From: Bacteroidales bacterium UBA5621
Lineage (GTDB): Bacteria; Bacteroidota; Bacteroidia; Bacteroidales; VadinHA17
NCBI GenBank assembly: GCA_002424525.1
Contig: DIKJ01000216.1
Location: 1 to 5,346 of the forward strand
Direction of reading: 5' to 3'
DNA length: 5,346 nucleotides
A program made the position numbers and the translations under genes. Shown here piece by piece: positions 1 through 4,333 of this stretch. How positions within the stretch are numbered: position 1 is the stretch's first letter; each line of letters begins with the position of its first letter. The notes below the pieces were generated by a model. The model saw only the letters and a list, made by a program, of their open reading frames with translations. It ran no database searches and was not told the origin of the DNA.

Positions 1-1297
1 GTTCGGGCCAGATAAGATAGCAACCCTTTACAAGATGAGCTTCCGCACAATCAGGATCAAGCTCCAGTGCTTTATCACTGAATTTTTTGGCATTCATTAT
101 GCCTTCAGAGTAAGGCTGGTACCAGCCCCATGCTGATACTGTGAACCATGCATCAGACAATCCTGCCCATGCCACTGCAAAAGCAGAGTCGAGAGCTACT
201 GCTTTTTCATAATACCGGATACTCCCCAGAAGTCCTTCCCGGTTAATATCGATACGCTGCTCATCATTCGCCTTGTTGAATAAGAACCTGCCTTTTACAT
301 AATAATCATAAGCCGCAGGATTCTTTGTAGGCAAATCCCTGACATTGTCTGCCTCAGTGTCAGAAAGTACGACATGCAGCCTGTTTGCCACCTGCAAGGC
401 AATTTCTCCCTGGATACCAAAAATATCATTTAATTCCCGGTCATAGTTTTCGGACCAGAGGTGGTGGTCCTTATGAGCATCAATAAGCTGAATGCTGATC
501 CTTGCATTATCACCATACCGCCTCAGACTTCCTTCCAGGACATTACGGGCTTTCACCTGATGCGCTATTTCCTTTGTTGTCAGGCTGGTGCCGCGGAAAT
601 GTTCGGATGTGGTCCTGGACCTTACACTTAAATCGCTTACCGTGCTGATCTTATACAGCTGATTGAGTATATCTTCCATGATCCCGTCAGCAATATGCTG
701 ATTATCTTCTTCGTTGGTGAGGTTTTTAAAAGGGAGGACAATTATTGACTTATCTTCCAGCTCAGAAGTTGTAAGATTTAGCAGGAACCAGGCAATTGCT
801 ACAACACCGAGTGCAAAAGCAGACAGAAGAATAGCTATACTTCTTGTCCTTTTTGAATGGACAAGCTTATTGTTTAACCCGTTCAGCATCTGACCCGGGC
901 ATTCAATATCATCCGGATCCTGATCAATAAAACCTCCCTCTTCAGGTGCGGTTCTTTTCCTGACATTTCCCGGAGGGAATCCATAGTATTCATGGAAGCA
1001 TTTTGTGAAATAAGCCGGACTTCCGAATCCGACCTTAAATGCTATCTCCGAAGCATTGCCTTCATTCTTGCTTAGCAGCTCCATGGCGTGCTGCAGCCTG
1101 ACCTCACGTATAAAATGAGTAACATCCTGATTTTTAATTGCCTTGAGCCTCCTGTGAAGAGTGGCATGGCTCATTCCGACTGCTTTAGCCAGCTGATCAA
1201 CATTGAAATTTTCGTCCGGCAGGTTGTCCAGTACGATTTTAGTAAGTCTCTTAACAAATGCCTGATCCATGGAAAGGGGTTCGGTCATGGCAGCCAT
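1..1297 (-). CDS. Membrane-anchored AraC-family regulator with TolB-like domain and TPRs (C-terminus cut off)
   Basis: The reverse strand reads as 432 open codons from ATG at 1297 to the window edge, so the 3' end is missing. Residues about 14-115 form an AraC-type double helix-turn-helix: first HTH around NVDQLAKAVGMSHATLHRRL (32-51), second around NASEIAFKVGFGSPAYFTKC (81-100), then GFPPGNVRKR. An acidic linker leads to one hydrophobic segment (about 153-175) preceded by KRTR, predicting a cytoplasmic N-terminus. Residues about 184-308 match the TolB/FlgO-like domain seen in adenylate-cyclase-type and CadC-type sensors (IIVLPFKNLTNEED, ADGIMEDIL, VLEGSLRR, HHLWSENYDRE). TPR-like helices follow (YYEKAVALDSAFAVAWAGL at 362-380; SDKALELDPDCAEAHLVKG at 407-425). 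The inferred role is a one-component regulator binding DNA inside the cell, with its sensor part across the membrane; signal and targets are unknown. ATG codons at 1288 and 1270 are alternative starts. It is transcribed away from the plus-strand genes. Confidence 0.9.
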   Translation of the reverse strand, partial: MAAMTEPLSMDQAFVKRLTKIVLDNLPDENFNVDQLAKAVGMSHATLHRRLKAIKNQDVTHFIREVRLQHAMELLSKNEGNASEIAFKVGFGSPAYFTKCFHEYYGFPPGNVRKRTAPEEGGFIDQDPDDIECPGQMLNGLNNKLVHSKRTRSIAILLSAFALGVVAIAWFLLNLTTSELEDKSIIVLPFKNLTNEEDNQHIADGIMEDILNQLYKISTVSDLSVRSRTTSEHFRGTSLTTKEIAHQVKARNVLEGSLRRYGDNARISIQLIDAHKDHHLWSENYDRELNDIFGIQGEIALQVANRLHVVLSDTEADNVRDLPTKNPAAYDYYVKGRFLFNKANDEQRIDINREGLLGSIRYYEKAVALDSAFAVAWAGLSDAWFTVSAWGWYQPYSEGIMNAKKFSDKALELDPDCAEAHLVKGCYLIWPE

Positions 1298-1308
1298 TTT
1301 ATTTTATG

Positions 1309-1340
1309 AAAAGGTAATATATTTAATTGATATCTGCAAG
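1309..1340 (-). promoter_or_regulatory. Candidate Bacteroidota-type promoter of the AraC-type gene
   Basis: Read on the minus strand, CTTG (1340-1337) is followed after 20 bp by TACCTTTT (1316-1309). This resembles the Bacteroidota primary sigma pattern TTTG, about 20 bp, then TAnnTTTG, with one mismatch in each box. The box ends only 11 bp before ATG 1297, so the leader would be about 5 nt. Either the mRNA is nearly leaderless or translation begins at ATG 1288 or 1270. Found by eye. Confidence 0.4.
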
Positions 1341-1361
1341 TTTTATTACAGGATGTCTGAA

Positions 1362-1384
1362 TTGAGGAGTTGAGTTGAGTTGAG
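1362..1384. repeat. TTGAG pentamer repeats
   Basis: TTGAG occurs at 1362-1366 and then as three direct tandem copies at 1370-1384. It lies at the edge of a purine-rich tract that continues into the heptamer array. It may be a slippage product or the first part of a composite repeat element. Confidence 0.7.
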
Positions 1385-1388
1385 GAAA

Positions 1389-1412
1389 GGGGGCAGGGAG
1401 CAGGGAGCAGGG
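1389..1412 (+). other. Four-run G-quadruplex motif
   Basis: Four G-runs lie on the plus strand at 1389-1393 (five Gs), 1396-1398, 1403-1405 and 1410-1412. The loops are CA, AGCA and AGCA, which satisfies the standard pattern of four runs of three or more Gs with loops of 1-7 nt. The motif arises from the first heptamer repeats. The G-rich strand is the non-template strand for the DUF4294 gene, whose start lies 214 bp downstream. Folding in the cell is not shown. Confidence 0.6.
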
Positions 1413-1470
1413 AGCGTAGAGCGTAAAGCGTAAAGCGTAAAGCGGGGAGCAGGGGGCACTGAGCAAAAAG
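1394..1470. repeat. Eleven-unit degenerate 7-bp tandem array
   Basis: The 77 bp divide without gaps into eleven 7-bp units, each starting with C and ending with G: CAGGGAG three times, CGTAGAG, CGTAAAG three times, CGGGGAG, CAGGGGG, CACTGAG and CAAAAAG. The period stays in phase while the middle of the unit drifts, and identical units cluster, which suggests local duplication followed by mutation. Apart from the pyrimidine C or T positions the plus strand is strongly purine-rich. No function is known to me; it is not CRISPR-like because there are no spacers. Confidence 0.85.
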
Positions 1471-1506
1471 ACTTGCAAGACCTGCACGACCTGCAAGACC
1501 CTGACG
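1471..1506. repeat. Four-unit degenerate 9-bp tandem array
   Basis: Directly after the heptamer array the period changes to 9 bp: ACTTGCAAG, ACCTGCACG, ACCTGCAAG and ACCCTGACG. The first unit contains the palindrome CTTGCAAG and the others are near variants. The abrupt change of period with no gap suggests a composite element and not random low complexity. Confidence 0.75.
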
Positions 1507-1600
1507 AGCGAAGTGAGGAAGTCCCGCGGAAAGGGGAGAAGGATCAGTGCGAACAATTTTGAGAAAAATTTCCGGTTCTATTAAATGGCCTGTTATTTGA

Positions 1601-1608
1601 TACCTTTG
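1601..1608 (+). promoter_or_regulatory. -7 box (TACCTTTG) upstream of the DUF4294 gene
   Basis: TACCTTTG matches the Bacteroidota -7 consensus TAnnTTTG exactly and ends 18 bp before the GTG start at 1627, predicting a leader of roughly 10-15 nt. No clear TTG lies at the -33 distance; the best is TTC at 1576-1578 with a 22-bp spacer. It would drive the DUF4294-thpR pair. Confidence 0.5.
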
Positions 1609-1626
1609 TAAAAACCTTTTTCATCA

Positions 1627-2241
1627 GTGAGATTCGTTATTTCAATAATTATATTTCTGATTGCAATAGTCACCGTTTCAGGACAGAATGATTCTTTACG
1701 GCAGGGAACCGACACCCTTCCCGGCCGTGGTTACATTCTAAACAAGGTTGAAAGAAATGGAGAGATCCTGCCTGAAATTCCAATTAAAGAGGTCACAATA
1801 ATCGGGCGCTCGGAGTCCACAGGAAGGTTTGCGTTCTGGAGATACCAGCGGCTCGTCTATAACCTGAAAAGGGTGTATCCTTATGCAATTATCGTGAGAA
1901 CAAAGCTGGGAGACGTCAATGCTCACCTCGAGAGAATCCCCGAGGATGTGAACAGGAGAAAGTATCTGAGGGAAATAGAGAAGGAAGTATTTGCTGAATA
2001 TGAGGATGATATCCGGGAAATGACAATAACACAGGGGAGACTGCTGATAAAACTAATTGACAGGGAAACACAGAACACATCATACGAACTGATAAGACAG
2101 TACAGGGGAACCTTCTCCGCAACATTCTGGCAGGCCGTTGCCAGGATCTTCGGCACCAACCTTAAAGAGAGCTACGATCCCTTTGGTAATGATCTGATTA
2201 TTGAGTTGATAGTCACTGAGATAGAAGCCGGAAGATTATGA
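1627..2241 (+). CDS. Secreted DUF4294 domain protein
   Basis: This 204-residue protein begins at GTG. An in-frame TAA at 1609 lies just upstream and no ATG lies between, so GTG is the only plausible start. Residues 1-19 form a signal peptide (hydrophobic core VISIIIFLIAIVTV, then SGQ), predicting export. The mature part matches my recollection of DUF4294, a family of unknown function found mainly in Bacteroidota: IKEVTIIGR (53-61), RFAFWRYQRLVYNLKRVYPYA (67-87), an acidic charged helix (about 110-132), ITQGRLLIKLIDRET (134-148), a TFSATFWQAVARIFG helix (162-176), then LKESYDPFGNDLIIELIV (179-196). I know no established biochemical activity and see no catalytic motif. The stop overlaps the thpR start by 4 bp (ATGA), so the two are almost certainly co-transcribed and translationally coupled. 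Confidence is high for the gene and good for the family name. Confidence 0.88.
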   Translation: MRFVISIIIFLIAIVTVSGQNDSLRQGTDTLPGRGYILNKVERNGEILPEIPIKEVTIIGRSESTGRFAFWRYQRLVYNLKRVYPYAIIVRTKLGDVNAHLERIPEDVNRRKYLREIEKEVFAEYEDDIREMTITQGRLLIKLIDRETQNTSYELIRQYRGTFSATFWQAVARIFGTNLKESYDPFGNDLIIELIVTEIEAGRL

Positions 2242-2792
2242 AGCGGATTTTCATAGCCTTAAAGACAGAAGCTGGTCCCGAACTGCAAAGAACAATGGCA
2301 ACATTCAGATCTTTGCTCGGAACGGAAAAAATCAAATGGACCGATACCGGCAATATCCACCTGACATTTGCTTTTCTCGGCGATACGGAGGAGAAAAAGT
2401 TAAGGCCACTTGCCATTATGCTGGAGAAGCAATGCCGGGGTTTCGGTGAATTCAGCTTTCAGCTCAAAGGGACCGGCGTTTTCAAGAGTTTTCGGGACCC
2501 GAGGGTAATCTGGATCGGGGTAGAGCCGTCTGATAAACTTATTAAGCTGAATGAACAAATCGTTACGGGTCTGAAGGAGACCGGTTTCCCTGTGGAGGAG
2601 CGCCAGTTCAGGCCTCACATTACGATCGGACGGATTAAATCGCTGAAAGATGCAGAAAACCTTAAAATGCTGACAGGCCGTTATGAGAATATGGTGATGC
2701 AGACAGTCGGTGTGAGCGAGGTGATCCTTTATGAAAGTATACTTATGCCGACGGGACCACTTTATAAGCCGCTGGGAATATTCGGACTTTAG
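2238..2792 (+). CDS. thpR: RNA 2',3'-cyclic phosphodiesterase (2H phosphoesterase, ThpR/LigT family)
   Basis: The 184-residue product has the normal length for this family. It carries the two catalytic HxTx motifs of the 2H phosphoesterase fold, HLTF at 41-44 and HITI at 127-130, the latter inside the usual RPHITIGR context. The N-terminus MKRIFIAL and the FLGD after the first motif are also typical. By family knowledge, these cytoplasmic enzymes open 2',3'-cyclic phosphate RNA ends to 2'-phosphates; the E. coli member can also join tRNA halves by a 2'-5' linkage in vitro. The physiological substrate is usually unknown. ATG 2238 overlaps the TGA of the DUF4294 gene, which fixes the start and implies coupled translation. 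Nothing appears truncated or mutated. The 153-residue reading frame on the opposite strand (2400-2861) is a shadow. Confidence 0.95.
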   Translation: MKRIFIALKTEAGPELQRTMATFRSLLGTEKIKWTDTGNIHLTFAFLGDTEEKKLRPLAIMLEKQCRGFGEFSFQLKGTGVFKSFRDPRVIWIGVEPSDKLIKLNEQIVTGLKETGFPVEERQFRPHITIGRIKSLKDAENLKMLTGRYENMVMQTVGVSEVILYESILMPTGPLYKPLGIFGL

Positions 2793-2839
2793 TTTATTAC
2801 CGCGCCAGCAAAGTAACGGTACAGAGGCTGAAGAATTGA

Positions 2840-2875
2840 GGGGGAGAAAATCACAAATCACAAATCCCCGCTTTT
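2840..2875 (+). repeat. AAATCAC/AAATCCC heptamer repeat inside a weak hairpin, after thpR
   Basis: Three 7-bp units lie in tandem at 2848-2868: AAATCAC, AAATCAC and AAATCCC. They sit mostly in the loop of a potential 5-bp stem, GGGGA (2841-2845) with TCCCC (2865-2869), followed by GCTTTT. This could be a poor rho-independent terminator for the DUF4294-thpR unit, but the stem is short and the loop is 19 nt, so the repeat is the firmer observation. Confidence 0.5.
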
Positions 2876-2909
2876 AGCCAGTTCCACCAAGGTTGTGTCA
2901 CATTTTTCT

Positions 2910-2917
2910 TATTTTTG
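2910..2917 (+). promoter_or_regulatory. -7 box (TATTTTTG) upstream of pcm
   Basis: TATTTTTG matches TAnnTTTG exactly and ends 24 bp before the preferred ATG of pcm at 2942. The nearest upstream TTG (2893-2895) gives a spacer of only 14 bp, shorter than usual, so the -33 element is uncertain. The box overlaps a possible in-frame TTG start at 2915, which argues against that start because transcription would begin after it. Confidence 0.45.
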
Positions 2918-2941
2918 TCTCCGACACCACCTGATCAACTG

Positions 2942-3592
2942 ATGACAGACAATTTCGAGGCAAAGGGCAAAAGAAAAAAGCTTGTTGAGGAGCTTCGCAA
3001 AAAGGGCATAAGCGATGAGGAAGTGTTACGAGCCTTTGGTAAAGTACCGCGGCATGATTTCATGGACCCGGCATTCCTGAACCATGCTTACGTCGATAAA
3101 GCTTTCCCGATCACCTCCGGGCAAACAATTTCTCAACCCTATACAGTTGCCGTCCAGACATCCCTGCTTAAGATAAAGAGAAAGGACAAGATTCTCGAGA
3201 TCGGTACCGGCTCAGGATATCAGGCAGCTATCCTCGCTGAAATGGGCGCAAAGGTCTATACAATAGAACGCCACAGGGAATTATTCCTGAAAGCCCAGAG
3301 AACGCTTTCTTCACTTGGTTATAGTGCCGATTTCTTTTTCGGAGATGGTTATGAGGGGAAACCTCAGTATGGCCCCTACGACGGTATTGTAATAACCGCC
3401 GCTGCTCCGGAAGTACCTGAAAACCTTCTGAAACAGCTTAAAACGGGAGGCAGGCTCGTGGTCCCCCTGGGAAATTCCTTTTCACAGGAAATGACAGTGG
3501 TGCAGAGGACAGGTGAAGAGACATACGAATACTCTTCCCACGGAAGCTTTGTCTTTGTCCCGATGCTGAAAGGCACCGTTAATAACACCTGA
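2942..3592 (+). CDS. pcm: Protein-L-isoaspartate O-methyltransferase
   Basis: The 216-residue product transfers a methyl group from S-adenosylmethionine to L-isoaspartyl residues in aged proteins, starting their return to normal aspartyl bonds; it acts in the cytoplasm. Visible family features are VPRHDFM (35-41), GQTISQP (60-66, the conserved substrate-site loop), SAM motif I ILEIGTGSGYQAAIL (84-98), the acidic residue E109 after the second strand, GDGYEG (134-139), PYDGIVITAAA (145-155) and GGRLVVPLG near the C-terminus. A TTG at 2915 would add nine residues, but ATG 2942 gives the usual MTDNFEAKGKRKKLVEELR opening and lies downstream of a good -7 box, so I chose it. The next gene starts 6 bp after the stop, indicating one operon. 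Confidence 0.95.
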   Translation: MTDNFEAKGKRKKLVEELRKKGISDEEVLRAFGKVPRHDFMDPAFLNHAYVDKAFPITSGQTISQPYTVAVQTSLLKIKRKDKILEIGTGSGYQAAILAEMGAKVYTIERHRELFLKAQRTLSSLGYSADFFFGDGYEGKPQYGPYDGIVITAAAPEVPENLLKQLKTGGRLVVPLGNSFSQEMTVVQRTGEETYEYSSHGSFVFVPMLKGTVNNT

Positions 3593-3598
3593 CCGCTT

Positions 3599-4240
3599 AT
3601 GGAAATTTACAGACATATTTTCTCGCCCATCGAGGTCAATACCTATGTCCTTGCTGACAAATCGGGAGATTGCGCCATTATAGATAGTGGCTGTTATACT
3701 GAAAATGAATTCCGGAAGCTTGACGGCTTCATTGAAAGCAGGAAACTGAAACCGGTTCTCCTTCTGAACACTCATTGCCATCTTGACCATGTTTTCGGAA
3801 ACAGATTCATTCTTGAGAAATATAACCTCCGGTCATTCTGCTGTGAGGATGATGAGTATAACCGGCTTAATTCGGTTAACATTGCCATGCTTTTCGGACT
3901 CGTGATGGAGACTCCCCCCGAACCGGAAGGATTCCTTTCGGACGGCCAGATAATAACTTTCGGAGAAATAAGCCTTAAAGCATTGCATGTTCCCGGTCAT
4001 AGCAAAGGAAGCCTCTCTTTTTACTCTGAGCACGATGGCGTTGTATTTACAGGGGATGCGCTTTTCTCGGGCAGTATAGGCAGGACCGACCTGCCCGGCG
4101 GGGATTACGCAACGCTGATAAAAAGTATTTCAGGCAAACTCTTCACTTTGCCTAACGATACAGTCGTTTATCCGGGTCACGGCGGATCGACGACCATAGA
4201 AAAGGAGATTAAAACCAATCCGTATTTTAATCAACATTGA
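3599..4240 (+). CDS. Metallo-beta-lactamase-fold hydrolase, glyoxalase II-like (YcbL type)
   Basis: This 213-residue protein carries the full metal-binding set of the fold: THCHLDH (H59, H61, D63, H64), H134 in VPGHSKGS, D153 in FTGDALF and H194 in YPGHG. FSGSIGRTDLPGGD (156-169) and the NPYF ending are typical of the compact glyoxalase II-like/YcbL group, which lacks the longer C-terminal substrate domain of classical GloB. By family analogy it hydrolyses a thioester such as a glutathione- or other thiol-linked acyl group, using two metal ions (usually Zn, sometimes Fe or Mn). The exact substrate cannot be read from sequence. No signal peptide is seen, so it is cytoplasmic. It starts 6 bp after pcm with no promoter between, so the two are co-transcribed. 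Confidence 0.92.
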   Translation: MEIYRHIFSPIEVNTYVLADKSGDCAIIDSGCYTENEFRKLDGFIESRKLKPVLLLNTHCHLDHVFGNRFILEKYNLRSFCCEDDEYNRLNSVNIAMLFGLVMETPPEPEGFLSDGQIITFGEISLKALHVPGHSKGSLSFYSEHDGVVFTGDALFSGSIGRTDLPGGDYATLIKSISGKLFTLPNDTVVYPGHGGSTTIEKEIKTNPYFNQH

Positions 4241-4255
4241 CCCTTTTCTTTTTAT
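4199..4255 (+). terminator. Possible A/T-rich terminator overlapping the end of the hydrolase gene
   Basis: An inner stem GATTAAAA (4207-4214) pairs perfectly with TTTTAATC (4225-4232) across a 10-nt loop. An outer stem GAAAAGG (4199-4205) pairs with CCTTTTC (4242-4248), followed by TTTTTATT. The stems are separated by an asymmetric internal loop and are A/T-rich, so stability is doubtful. Its position at the end of the pcm-hydrolase unit and the T-run favour a termination role. Confidence 0.35.
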
Positions 4256-4333
4256 TACTACATTCTTATTGTTATTTTAGCAGATCTCTGAACTCATTCT
4301 TCAGATCGTTGTTTACATTTCAAAATATAATAT

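Larger units (their letters stand above)
1298..1626. other. Divergent intergenic region, non-coding, repeat-rich
   Basis: This 329-bp gap separates the minus-strand AraC-type gene from the plus-strand DUF4294 gene. It holds A/T-rich promoter-like sequence at both ends and a purine-rich repeat block in the middle (1362-1506), followed by an unassigned stretch (1507-1600) with a small hairpin at 1555-1570 (AATTTT, loop GAGA, AAAATT). A 77-codon minus-strand reading frame (1323-1556) crosses the block, but its leucine/tyrosine/proline-rich translation is simply the repeat units read out and I do not regard it as a gene. I recognise no RNA gene or riboswitch. Confidence 0.7.

Noticed and set aside
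258..291. Possible frame disruption in the AraC-type gene between the TolB-like and TPR parts
   Set aside because: The minus-strand frame stays open through this region; the residues are merely less conserved.
1088..1309. Plus-strand 73-codon reading frame
   Set aside because: Lies antisense to the HTH-coding part of the AraC-type gene, whose translation is clearly conserved.
1394..1506. CRISPR-like array
   Set aside because: Units are 7 or 9 bp with no spacers and no cas genes nearby.
1323..1556. Minus-strand 77-codon reading frame between the two divergent genes
   Set aside because: Its translation is the repeat units read out (repeating leucine, tyrosine, alanine, proline patterns); no domain and no credible start context. 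A typical spurious gene call over repeats.
1555..1570. Small hairpin AATTTT-GAGA-AAAATT as an operator or terminator
   Set aside because: Only six A/T pairs, too weak for a terminator; could be an operator about 45 bp upstream of the predicted transcription start, but there is no independent support.
2798..2821. Inverted repeat TACCG/CGGTA just after thpR
   Set aside because: Only 5 bp with a 14-nt loop and no T-run; expected by chance.
2400..2861. Minus-strand 153-codon reading frame
   Set aside because: Antisense to thpR, which carries both catalytic motifs; the antisense product resembles nothing I know.
3482..3790. Minus-strand 102-codon reading frame spanning the pcm-hydrolase junction
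   Set aside because: Antisense to two well-supported genes and without recognisable features.
4241..4333. Glycine riboswitch or clear promoter before gcvP
   Set aside because: The gap is too short and A/T-rich for the glycine riboswitch and lacks its conserved purine motifs. The nearest promoter-like box is TACATTTC (4314-4321), one base off TAnnTTTG but with no -33 partner and only 12 bp before the ATG.
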